This document shows, piece after piece, positions 45,652 through 53,563 of a DNA stretch of 64,000 nucleotides; the stretch's first letter is position 1; each line of letters starts with the position of its first letter. Under the pieces are notes generated by a model. That model had not been told where the DNA came from. It saw only the letters and a list, made by a program, of their open reading frames with translations, and ran no database searches. The position numbers and the translations under genes are program-made. The DNA is from Pseudomonadales bacterium (GTDB lineage Bacteria; Pseudomonadota; Gammaproteobacteria; Pseudomonadales; Azotimanducaceae), in the NCBI GenBank assembly GCA_022827905.1, contig JAJEIQ010000078.1:62001-126000 (forward strand), written 5' to 3'.

Positions 45652-47411
45652 AGTCGAGCGATCCAACGAGTATAGGGCGGGTCCAGCATGTTCTTGGAGC
45701 TACAGTTACGGTTGCTTTGGACCAGGATATTGCCGGAGTAGCGCCGATCTACCGTGGAGAGCTGCATCGAATCGGCCAAATCGGCTCGCTAGTACGCATA
45801 CCGCAGGGTTTGGTGGACTTGATTGCAACCGTGGAGCTTGTCGGCATCTCAGAACTAACGGGATCCTTGCAGCCCACTGAGTCAGTACAGCGTGATCAAC
45901 GGTGGTTGCAAGTACAACTATTGGGAGAGATCGACCGCGGCACTGGTCGCTTCCAACGTGGCGTGGGTGCCTATCCTGGACTGGATGACCCAGTGCACTT
46001 CGCTACTCCGGAACAACTGACAGCGATTTTTCCGGAGCCCGGTAGCGAACATCTCCGTCTGGGTCGTTTGGCCGCATCGGAGAACGTCCCGTTGTGCGTC
46101 GATTCATCTCGGTTCGTTGTTCGACACGCTGCGATTGTTGGATCAACCGGTTCAGGAAAGACCAGTGCTGTTGCCTCGTTGCTCCAAGGCTTCGTAAGGG
46201 GAGGTTGGGAAGCAGCCAACATTGTTGTCATCGACCCCCACGGCGAGTATGGACAGGCGCTTGCGGAAGCAGCCTGTGTCAAGAGTGTGCTTGCCCCTGG
46301 AGAGAGTGGTTTGAGCGTCCCGTTTTGGGCATTGGCGGCTAAAGATGTATTGCGAGTTTTTGGAGTAAGTGCCAACACCATGTTCATGGATCGCTACACG
46401 GAACTGGTGACAACCGCCCGTCGAAGATTCGTGGCCGAAGCAATCTGGCTCGATCTGGAAGAAGCGGCAGTAACAGCAGATACTCCTGTGCCATTTGATA
46501 TCCGAGAAGTGTGGCATAAACTGGATTCCGAAAACAACGAGACTGTCGCGTCTTCGAGCGATGGAGGTGAACCATGCGTGGAGGTACAGGGCTCTTCAGC
46601 GGAGTTGCGTCCCACCAAGTACAAAGCATATGGTCCTGGTAGTACGCCGCCCAACAAAGGGCCGTACCATGGCGCATACGGGACATCACCCGACCAATTG
46701 CGTCGAGGTCTGTTAGATCCGCAGCTTCGTTTTTTTCGAGGGCCTGAGGGCACCCCGGATGGCGATGACCCGTTGGTACGAGTGGTACAAGACTGGCTCG
46801 GCAGGGACAGTGCTGTTTCCGTGCTTGATTTTAGCGGGGTACCCAGTGTGGCGGCAGACTTGGCGGTGGGGTTAGTGCTAGACCTAATCTTCGAAGTCGC
46901 TGTTCGGTCAGAGCGAGACACCGTGGGCATCGGTCGCCCGAGACCGGTACTGGTTGTTTTGGAAGAAGCACATAGATATTTGGGAGGCGAGGCCAGTGAT
47001 CTGACGCGAAACTCTGCCAATCGCATAGCTAGGGAAGGAAGGAAGTACGGAGTAGGTCTTCTCCTCGTAACCCAACGGCCATCGGAACTGCCCGATACTG
47101 CTTTGGCGCAATGCGGTACGATCCTAGCGCTAAGGCTGTCCAACGCGGAAGATCAGGGTACAATCAGAGCTTCTCTGCCGGACATGATTTCAGGCTTAGC
47201 TTCAGTTTTGCCTAGCCTGCGCACAGGAGAGGGAATTGTTAGCGGAGAATCGGTAGTATTGCCTGCTCGCGTTGTACTCGACTTGCCCAAACCGCAGCCG
47301 GATGCGGCAGATCCGTCGCTGGCGCCTTGGCGTGAAGAGCCGAGTGTACCTGACGTCAGCTCTGCTCTAGCGGCATGGCGCGGAACGTTCGGAGGAACTA
47401 CTGATGATTAA
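45648..47411 (+). CDS. HerA-like ATPase/translocase
   Basis: The 587-aa protein begins with a small beta-barrel (HAS-like, about residues 1-90), then a HerA/FtsK-type ATPase with Walker A 'GSTGSGKTS' (K171), Walker B 'VLVVLEEAHRYLGG' and 'LLLVTQRPSELP'. It should form hexameric rings and assemble with the SIR2 protein. An insertion around residues 295-350 is rich in Gly, Pro and Ser. It is translationally coupled to SIR2 upstream (ATGA) and to the KTSC gene downstream (8-nt overlap). Confidence 0.9.
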   Translation: MKSSDPTSIGRVQHVLGATVTVALDQDIAGVAPIYRGELHRIGQIGSLVRIPQGLVDLIATVELVGISELTGSLQPTESVQRDQRWLQVQLLGEIDRGTGRFQRGVGAYPGLDDPVHFATPEQLTAIFPEPGSEHLRLGRLAASENVPLCVDSSRFVVRHAAIVGSTGSGKTSAVASLLQGFVRGGWEAANIVVIDPHGEYGQALAEAACVKSVLAPGESGLSVPFWALAAKDVLRVFGVSANTMFMDRYTELVTTARRRFVAEAIWLDLEEAAVTADTPVPFDIREVWHKLDSENNETVASSSDGGEPCVEVQGSSAELRPTKYKAYGPGSTPPNKGPYHGAYGTSPDQLRRGLLDPQLRFFRGPEGTPDGDDPLVRVVQDWLGRDSAVSVLDFSGVPSVAADLAVGLVLDLIFEVAVRSERDTVGIGRPRPVLVVLEEAHRYLGGEASDLTRNSANRIAREGRKYGVGLLLVTQRPSELPDTALAQCGTILALRLSNAEDQGTIRASLPDMISGLASVLPSLRTGEGIVSGESVVLPARVVLDLPKPQPDAADPSLAPWREEPSVPDVSSALAAWRGTFGGTTDD

Positions 47412-47625
47412 TTGGATTCCAGTGACCGGTTCTACCCGCATCGTTGCGGAAGCCTATGATCCCGACGCTCAAAGGATCTACGTAAGGTTTCCCAATGGCG
47501 TTGAATGGTGGTATGGCGCGTGTCCACCAGCAGTGTGGAAAGAGTTCACAGCTCCAGGTCAATCTCGGGGCAAGTACATTAGCCGTGTGCTGGATCACAA
47601 GCCGCATGGTCGGTGGGGTGGCTAG
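47404..47625 (+). CDS. KTSC-domain small protein, third gene of the SIR2-HerA operon
   Basis: The 73-aa protein fits the KTSC family: 'STRIVAEAYDPDAQRIYVRFPNGVEWWYG' followed by 'VWKEFTAPGQSRGKYISRVL'. The ATG lies inside the herA end with GGAGG 8 nt upstream, so it is certainly co-translated. KTSC domains occur fused to or beside DNA-processing and phage-related genes, but no activity is established. It may act as a small accessory or nucleic-acid-binding subunit of the SIR2-HerA complex. Confidence 0.8.
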   Translation: MINWIPVTGSTRIVAEAYDPDAQRIYVRFPNGVEWWYGACPPAVWKEFTAPGQSRGKYISRVLDHKPHGRWGG

Positions 47626-47784
47626 ACCGGATGTTGCGGAAGTTGCCCGATGTCAGAGGGCTTGGATTCGACGCGGCTTGGTCTGACTGGCGTAAGCGGA
47701 TGGCTCTCTTAGGATGGCTGACGTACTTGTAGTCAAGGGCACTCCGCTGTTCTTCTACTAAGCTGGTGCAAAAGTGCAGGAACA

Positions 47785-48264
47785 ATGGGCGAGTTAAACT
47801 TATCTGGTTGGGACATTGTCGTCACGTTGGCGATATCAGTACTGGCAGCGTTCGTTGCCCAACGTCTCCAGAAGGCATACGGAGACAAGTTCAAACAAAG
47901 AGTGCAGAGCACATGGGAGGCCATGGCTCCCTACCTTACGTTGGTGGTTCTCTTCCTTGGTGCCGCTCTTTTGCAATCGGTGCTGCTTGCCTCGAAGTCG
48001 GGCAGCAACCAAACTGAAATTGCTTGTGTTGAAAGCTGCTCAGAGCTGGATAGAAGCAAAATAGCTCTTTGTCACCACGAAGCTCGGGCTGCTGGTCGGC
48101 AAGTCAGCCGTCGAAGCGTTGGTGAGCGGGAGGCCGATAGCTATTTTGAAGCCTGTGTAGCCGCTTTGGATTTCACTCTCAAGCGGACTGACTGCCGTAG
48201 CAATCTAGATGCATCAAAGGTTTGCATTCGGCTCCCGTCGTTGTCAGTTATGGCTGATCGCTAG
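47785..48264 (+). CDS. Two-helix membrane protein of unknown function
   Basis: The 159-aa protein has two hydrophobic segments (about residues 9-25, 'IVVTLAISVLAAFVAQ', and 48-68, 'PYLTLVVLFLGAALLQSVLLA') and a Cys-rich C-terminal part with six cysteines. AGGA stands 3 nt before the ATG. It follows the KTSC gene by 159 nt on the same strand, so it may belong to the defence operon or be an independent gene. I do not recognise the family. Confidence 0.6.
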   Translation: MGELNLSGWDIVVTLAISVLAAFVAQRLQKAYGDKFKQRVQSTWEAMAPYLTLVVLFLGAALLQSVLLASKSGSNQTEIACVESCSELDRSKIALCHHEARAAGRQVSRRSVGEREADSYFEACVAALDFTLKRTDCRSNLDASKVCIRLPSLSVMADR

Positions 48265-48279
48265 CACCTAAGGGAGACA

Positions 48280-48400
48280 GGGACACACACGAATTCAGTT
48301 CCACATCTGACATTGCAGTGAAGTCAAACCGAACAAGCGGGCGATTGCATAGCGGGCGAACGTCAACCAGTCGCCAACACACGAAAGGCTGAGCTACTTC
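48280..48400 (+). repeat. 121-bp direct repeat, copy A (gene remnant)
   Basis: From GGGACACAC to GCTACTTC this 121-bp stretch matches 51378-51498 in the same orientation at roughly three-quarters identity by eye. Both copies encode a related broken frame: here 'VKPNKRAIA', stop, '...HERLSYF'. It appears to be a fragment of a once-coding gene or a mobile-element tail, not a functional gene. Nothing else is seen in the roughly 350 nt between the membrane-protein gene and the fitB remnant. Confidence 0.65.
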
Positions 48401-48614
48401 ACCGGAATTCGCAGCGAGCGGCCATGTTACAGGCCCGTTAGTGCAACCTCCTGCGACGGCTTTTGGTAATGACGTGCTGCCTGCCAGCCGATACCCAGTC
48501 ACCCGTGACGGGCGTGGGCTGGCGCTTCCGAAGTTCCCTTCGGGGCGAAGCCCACGGGTCCACTAGTTTGACTTCCATGTGTCAATGTCAATCGAAAATT
48601 GCAGGGAGCAGTTT

Positions 48615-48707
48615 TTATGTTGCCATTGACACGGGGCCATGCCACGACCTAGGCTCCGGTTCGAGCTGCCTCAGCCCCGACACGACGTTCGTGTCCACCA
48701 GTATCAC
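48615..48707 (-). pseudogene. fitB: Truncated fitB/vapC (PIN-domain toxin) remnant
   Basis: After GTG 48707 the frame reads 'VILVDTNVVSGLRQLEPEP', the start of a PIN-domain toxin with the first catalytic Asp, but it departs from the family after about 20 residues and stops by residue 30. A normal toxin is about 140 aa. It directly follows the fitA gene, as in intact fitAB loci. Confidence 0.7.
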
Positions 48708-48720
48708 GTCGCGCCCGGAT

Positions 48721-48966
48721 TCAGTCGAAGGACGGGGGCTCGCGGGAGCCGCTCCGCGGACGCAGCTCCAAGCCCACACCGTTAGTTGGTCCGAAGTACA
48801 ACCGGATGATGCTTGCGAGGTCGCGCTTCTCCGCATTGGCCCCAACGGCATCGCCTGGAGTCAGCCGGGCCTCCTCCTCCTCCATGGATCGGCCGTTGCC
48901 GACCGCGCGCACGCGCAGCCGCGCCTTAACGTCGTTGTCGAGGTTCCGGATCGTGATACTCGCCAT
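48721..48966 (-). CDS. fitA: FitA-like antitoxin, orphaned
   Basis: The 81-aa protein begins 'MASITIRNLDNDVKARLRVRA', the ribbon-helix-helix N-terminus of FitA/VapB-type antitoxins, continues with 'GRSMEEEEARL' and ends 'SREPPSFD', the toxin-neutralising tail. I use ATG 48966; the track's longer frame adds unrelated residues. The middle is slightly unusual, with one extra Glu in the 'MEEE' run. The cognate toxin downstream is truncated, so the antitoxin may be non-functional or may cross-react. Confidence 0.7.
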   Translation of the reverse strand: MASITIRNLDNDVKARLRVRAVGNGRSMEEEEARLTPGDAVGANAEKRDLASIIRLYFGPTNGVGLELRPRSGSREPPSFD

Positions 48967-49249
48967 CGGCGCAAGCGTCTCTAAGTCAGAGCACCCCAAC
49001 GTACGTCCTGATTGCGATGCGATCAAGCGCCGAAACCGAGCGCTAGTGTCTTCACCGATTCGTGTGCTGCTTGGACTGTCGTGGATCAAAGCCTCGAGAA
49101 TTGGCCGGAGGCCGCAAGCTGAATCGGCGGGTCGCGCAATTGCCCCGAAGGAGTGCATGGGCATGTGTGTGCGAATTCGGTCAGCACACTGACGAGGAAA
49201 TGGGGTAGTGGCTGGAGTAGAATTCACCCCAGAGAAATTGGAGAAAAAC
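48967..49249. other. Gap between fitA and tcmP
   Basis: These 283 nt hold no convincing gene. They lie between two divergent genes and should contain both promoters. The small ORFs here are antisense or out-of-frame extensions of fitA and show no family-like sequence. Confidence 0.4.
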
Positions 49250-50338
49250 ATGCCGCCGAGAACCACGCTTTGGCCGCAGGATGAACAAACTCAGGGAAAA
49301 CACTTGGTGCTACGCTCTTACCTTGATGGGTGGTTCCCGATACTCGGATCGTGGAACAATCGCCTTCTGTTCATCGATGGTTTTGCCGGACCAGGTGAGT
49401 ACGACCATGGGGAACCCGGATCTCCAGTGATCGGACTCGACTGCGTTAAGCGATGCAAAATCGCAGGTGGATTGGAGGGCGTAGAGGTCGTATCTGTGTT
49501 CATAGAGTCTGACAAGGGAAGATTCAAACACCTTGAAAGCCTTATGAAAAAGCGCGAGCGAGAGGATGGGAAGCACGGTATCGAACACCAAGTGCTATAT
49601 GGAAGCTTCGACGATCACATGACGCTTTTACTCGACTATCTCGACCAGCAGAACCAGAATCTCGCACCGGCGTTTGTCATGATTGACCCATTCGGAGTCA
49701 AAGGAAGTCGCATGGGCCTCATCGAGAGGATCCTTGGCAATCCGAGGAGCGAGTGCATGATATCTTTCATGTACGAACCTATTCGACGATTTCAAAGTCG
49801 GCCGGAATTTGAGCAACCTTTAGATCAGCTGTTTGGAGATACGAGTTGGCGCGAGTGCTTGAACATGGAGGAAAAGGCGTCAAAGTCGTTTCTTCACGGT
49901 CTCTTTAGGAAACGCCTCAAAGCTTGCGGAGCTAAGCATGTCGTCCTATTTGAGGTTTGGCGCGAAAACAGACACATATACACAATCTACTTTGCTACAG
50001 GGCACGAAAAAGGGTGTGACTTGATGAAGCAGGCCATTTGGAAGGCAGACCCCAGCGGAGGCTATGCAGTACGGGGCTATGCAGGCCGTCATGGCGTGTT
50101 GTTCGGCGCGGACACGGAGCCTTTAGCCAAGCAGCTTCGCGACCATTTTGGCAATGCTCCAACACCAATTGAGGACATTGAGCAGTTTGTGATGAGCGAT
50201 GCCACCGTATTCCATAAAGGTCAATTGCGGCAAAAAACACTTGCCCGTCTAGAGAGAAAGGCCCGGATTTCCGTCCATCGCCCCCAAGGTAGCCGGGGAT
50301 TTCCATCCGGCCGTGGCATCACCATTCAGTTTTGCTGA
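49250..50338 (+). CDS. TcmP, three-Cys-motif partner protein
   Basis: From ATG 49250 (GGAG 6 nt upstream) the protein is 362 aa. It has 'NRLLFIDGFAGPGEY' (residues 38-51), which resembles a nucleotide- or SAM-binding loop, and 'PAFVMIDPFGVKG', the signature of the TcmP family. TcmP genes sit next to genes for Gp37/Gp68-type proteins with a three-Cys motif, as here. The function of the pair is not known; context suggests mobile-element or defence biology. It is convergent with its partner, with 90 nt of tail overlap. Confidence 0.85.
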   Translation: MPPRTTLWPQDEQTQGKHLVLRSYLDGWFPILGSWNNRLLFIDGFAGPGEYDHGEPGSPVIGLDCVKRCKIAGGLEGVEVVSVFIESDKGRFKHLESLMKKREREDGKHGIEHQVLYGSFDDHMTLLLDYLDQQNQNLAPAFVMIDPFGVKGSRMGLIERILGNPRSECMISFMYEPIRRFQSRPEFEQPLDQLFGDTSWRECLNMEEKASKSFLHGLFRKRLKACGAKHVVLFEVWRENRHIYTIYFATGHEKGCDLMKQAIWKADPSGGYAVRGYAGRHGVLFGADTEPLAKQLRDHFGNAPTPIEDIEQFVMSDATVFHKGQLRQKTLARLERKARISVHRPQGSRGFPSGRGITIQFC

Positions 50339-51148
50339 CGGGAATTCATCCCAAGTTTGCCCGTCCAGCGTTCGGCCGCTGGACTTCTTGCCAAACCGAC
50401 CCATCAGGGTTGAATAGCGGGAATCGGTTGAGCGGGGAATCAAATCGAGGGAGCTGGTCGGTGCCCAATCGCCCCACTGTTTGAAATGGAAAGGCACTTC
50501 ATGCTGCACACACTGGTCCCGAAGGCTGCAGAACCAATCGGGATCGGTGGGCCTAGCCTTGGTGCCGCCACTTTCGCCGCCAGCGATGATCCAGTGCAAG
50601 GTGCCTTGACTGAGCCAGCCGCTAAGGTCAACCGCGCCCAGCAGGGGTTCGCAGGATAGGAATCGAATGCGAGCCGGGTTTCTTTCCAAATGGGGCAACC
50701 GCTTCTCTGCCCAGCGCTGGTTTTCCGCCGTTGCGCCGAGCCAAACGTTGTCCGGCCAGCATTCCCCCCAAGGAGTTAACCGCTGAACTGCTTGGGGTCG
50801 CTTGGTAAGGAGCAGCCAATCCAATGAGGGCGTTTCCTCGATGAGGCGCCACAGTCGTTGACGCCACTTGGACAACTCCGTTCCCCACTCGAAGACATCG
50901 GCCATTGAGGCGCAGAACACGCGCGCCCTGTGGCCTTGTCGTTCTGCCTTGGCATTCCAGCGGTGGGGTTGCTCCCAATAGGAGTCGTTCAGAAACCGCC
51001 GTGGCCGTCCATTGCTCCAAATGTCGAGACCAAGCCGCTTTGCCCAGACTTCAGCGTAGCAGTGGTCGCAGGCCGGAGACACCTTGGTGCAGCCCCACCA
51101 CGGATTGAAGGTGTGGTCAGTCCATTCGATACGCGAGTTTTCTGCCAT
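50249..51148 (-). CDS. Gp37/Gp68-family three-Cys-motif protein (DUF5131)
   Basis: The 299-aa protein starts at ATG 51148 ('MAENSRIEWTDHTFNPWWGC') and carries the three-Cys motif C20-x6-C27-x2-C30, reminiscent of a radical-SAM cluster site, plus 'VFCASMADVFEW' and 'ESGGTKARP'. The family normally ends near 'LDGQTWDEFP'; here about 28 extra residues follow, and these are the ones that overlap the tcmP 3' end. The track's N-terminal extension (58 residues) lacks family features. Confidence 0.85.
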   Translation of the reverse strand: MAENSRIEWTDHTFNPWWGCTKVSPACDHCYAEVWAKRLGLDIWSNGRPRRFLNDSYWEQPHRWNAKAERQGHRARVFCASMADVFEWGTELSKWRQRLWRLIEETPSLDWLLLTKRPQAVQRLTPWGECWPDNVWLGATAENQRWAEKRLPHLERNPARIRFLSCEPLLGAVDLSGWLSQGTLHWIIAGGESGGTKARPTDPDWFCSLRDQCVQHEVPFHFKQWGDWAPTSSLDLIPRSTDSRYSTLMGRFGKKSSGRTLDGQTWDEFPSAKLNGDATAGWKSPATLGAMDGNPGLSL

Positions 51149-51377
51149 GGACCAGTACCTCACTGCCATATAGTGTTTTAATATACAGTATTCGACCTGT
51201 ATAGCGCCAGTTTTCCCGGTGGCCCGACGTGGACCCGTTTCCGTGAAGGCCTGCATCAAGACGCTTGCGATTGCGTGGCATGATAAGCGGACGCCCATGA
51301 AATCGCAAGGAGATTGGCCCATAAGCTATTGATTATTAAACAAACGATGCGCTATATCCTTGAGGCTATGAGGAGCT

Positions 51378-51498
51378 GGGACACACGCGAATTCAACCCC
51401 GCATCTGACACTAATGTGATGTCAAACCGAGCAAGCAGGCGATCGCATGGCTGGCGAACGCTAGCTGCTGGACAACACACCACAGGCTGATCTACTTC
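51378..51498 (+). repeat. 121-bp direct repeat, copy B (gene remnant)
   Basis: It matches copy A at 48280-48400 in the same orientation and the same length. In this copy the broken frame can be read through as 'VKPSKQAIAWLANASCW' and '...HHRLIYF' into the next remnant. Together the two copies bracket the fitAB remnant and the TcmP/Gp37-68 pair, 3.1 kb apart. Confidence 0.65.
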
Positions 51499-51651
51499 CC
51501 AGTGACGACTGTCTACTGGGCGGGCGGCTTCAACTAGGGGTGCTTCTCCTTCATCCCAACCTACGACCCTGTGGACCTGTTCGCTTACGAACCCGGCTAC
51601 AAGGGCTACACGTTCAACCGTGAAGCGCTCCGACGTGTTGTGGGCGCTTAA
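51499..51651 (+). pseudogene. 3' remnant of an unidentified gene
   Basis: In frame with repeat copy B, the sequence reads 'PVTTVYWAGGFN', a TAG stop, then 'GCFSFIPTYDPVDLFAYEPG' and 'YKGYTFNREALRRVVGA' to TAA 51651. The protein-like composition across a stop codon points to a decayed gene whose C-terminus survives. I do not recognise the family. The rest of the 558-nt space between the three-Cys gene and the PLD gene holds only repeat copy B and an AT-rich promoter-like stretch near 51170. Confidence 0.45.
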
Positions 51652-51706
51652 GGTTCAGACAATCGGCTAGCAGAAACTCGAGCAACCAGTCTCATGGCAT
51701 CGGATC

Positions 51707-53158
51707 CTAGATGCAGTCAAATTCGATCTCTATCGTTGACGACTCCCCGCTGGGAGTGTTGTGGATGATTCGATTGAGATCGCTTCCTTGCTGCTTCCAT
51801 AGCTTCCGCATCGCCCGACACGCCATCCGCATCCTGTTTTCTTTCGACTCGCCGACCACTCGGCGATGCAAGTCGCCCGAAACCACCGGGATGGAAGTGT
51901 GGCCGGCATTTCGAGCATTGCGAAGCAATTCGAGAAGTTCCTCGTCAAAGTCCCGCTGTGCAAAAGGGGGCGACGTGGCCGCGGCCGAATCGGTGCCCGT
52001 CGGATTCGGCCAGTCGAGGCCGTCGAGAAAGGACTTGGCGACCTTGCCGTGGAGACCGAAGGCGTTCTGAAGTCGCTCATTCAGCCATGCAAGTCCCTCG
52101 GCAGATAGATTAACCCCTGCCTGCTGCAGGTATGCGCGGCGGGGATTGATGTTCCCATGTCCGCGTGCTGAGTTGCGCTGGGTGGACGCGAACGAGTCCG
52201 CGTCGAGCGATTCCATTAGCGCGTTGAGCGACACGCCGTCTCCCACCGTGCCATCGACGAACTCGGCGTGGTGGACGCGCACATAGTAGGGCCAGTCAAG
52301 GACCCACTCGCGTAGTGCAATGTCATCAGCGGTCGGTTCGTCACGCCCGGGCTGATGCTCAAGTGCGATGGCACGGCCAAAGACTCGAATGTCCGGCTCG
52401 TCAGTCAGCCGAGCAATGAACATGACCGCGCCATCCTTGAGGGCTCTGGGCCACTTGGTCTTGGAATAGTTAAGTGTCCGATGGCAGCCCGACACCTGAA
52501 CTTCCTCCTGGATGGAAGTTGAGGTGGGGGCACGGTCTTTCGCAGTACCAAGGAATTTCACGAACGCTTGCGGGGCCTCCGAGAATATTGTCGGCGCCTC
52601 GGCTCTCGGTTGGTCGATGAAGCCCGCATCGGCTCCAAAGTCATCGAGTCCGGCTGGTGCGTGAGGTCGTCCCCCGGAGGCGAGATGGCGCTTGACCCTG
52701 CCATCCCACTCCTCCAGCCGATCGCACAAGAGATCGGTCCCCGCCCGCTGCCAGAGATCGTCAAAGTAGTCATGGCAGCTGGCGACGGCAGCCACGTCTT
52801 CCGTGGCCATGCCCAGTTCGCGGTTCCTGCCGAGCCCAGCCTCCGTCAGGTTGACGGAGGCGACAATCGCCCGGCTCGATCCAAAAAGGTAGAGCTTGGC
52901 GTGAAGCCCGCTGATTCCCCGGATGGCTGCGCCGGCATTCAGCAGCGCTCTCAACGCGTCGATATCGCTCACGCCTTCAGCAAAGTCCCGCAGGTTAAAT
53001 CGGGTTATGACCTGAATGCTCTCAGCTCGTGGGGAGAGAAGGCGGTCAATCGAGCGGCGCTTGATGAACGGGCACACAATCCGGAGCTTCGTGTGGTCTA
53101 AACGCAGGGCATCGCTCAACTCAGACGCCCAGTTGCGGTCTACCAATCGGAAAGTCAC
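51707..53158 (-). CDS. Phospholipase D-like (HKD) nuclease family protein
   Basis: I favour GTG 53158 (GGAG 8 nt upstream; 483 aa) over the track's TTG 53182. The N-terminal third is a PLD-like domain with a single HKD-type motif 'GLHAKLYLFGSSRAIVASVNLTEAGLG', as in restriction-type PLD nucleases that work as dimers. The remaining two thirds have no recognised domain; an internal segment ('GCHRTLNYSKTKWPRAL ... FIARL') may be a DNA-recognition module. It stands between defence-type genes and points away from the R-M pair. Confidence 0.75.
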   Translation of the reverse strand: MTFRLVDRNWASELSDALRLDHTKLRIVCPFIKRRSIDRLLSPRAESIQVITRFNLRDFAEGVSDIDALRALLNAGAAIRGISGLHAKLYLFGSSRAIVASVNLTEAGLGRNRELGMATEDVAAVASCHDYFDDLWQRAGTDLLCDRLEEWDGRVKRHLASGGRPHAPAGLDDFGADAGFIDQPRAEAPTIFSEAPQAFVKFLGTAKDRAPTSTSIQEEVQVSGCHRTLNYSKTKWPRALKDGAVMFIARLTDEPDIRVFGRAIALEHQPGRDEPTADDIALREWVLDWPYYVRVHHAEFVDGTVGDGVSLNALMESLDADSFASTQRNSARGHGNINPRRAYLQQAGVNLSAEGLAWLNERLQNAFGLHGKVAKSFLDGLDWPNPTGTDSAAATSPPFAQRDFDEELLELLRNARNAGHTSIPVVSGDLHRRVVGESKENRMRMACRAMRKLWKQQGSDLNRIIHNTPSGESSTIEIEFDCI

Positions 53159-53563
53159 GTGACTAACTCCAAACTGCTGCAAATGGCCGATGCCGCTAGG
53201 TCATGGCGTGATCGACTATGGGAGGGCTGACTCAGGAGCCGGGTACTTTATCACCGTCAAAGCAATGCTGTTTGCACTTCGATCTGATCACTGAGTTTCA
53301 TCCTAGTGAGGCTGAGGCGATAGCATAGGAACGTAGAGGCCGTGGTGAATTCAGAATTGAAGAGCTTCAGCAATAGTGCAACTCGCCTATCGATACTTCT
53401 GGTCACGACAACTAGGCCCTCGCTACCGTGGTGTGAGCGTCCAGCCAACGCCAAAGTCGCCAAAGCATGGGTCTTGGGCTACCTCGTTGACTCCGGGCCG
53501 GACGACCCGCGATCACCCCGAAACTTGCCCTGACGCCACCAGTCCATCACACTACCGGCCAGA
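53159..53563. other. Gap without a recognisable gene
   Basis: These 405 nt between the divergent PLD-like gene and the methyltransferase hold only short overlapping ORFs with no family-like sequence. They should contain both promoters; no operator or repeat was recognised. Confidence 0.4.
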
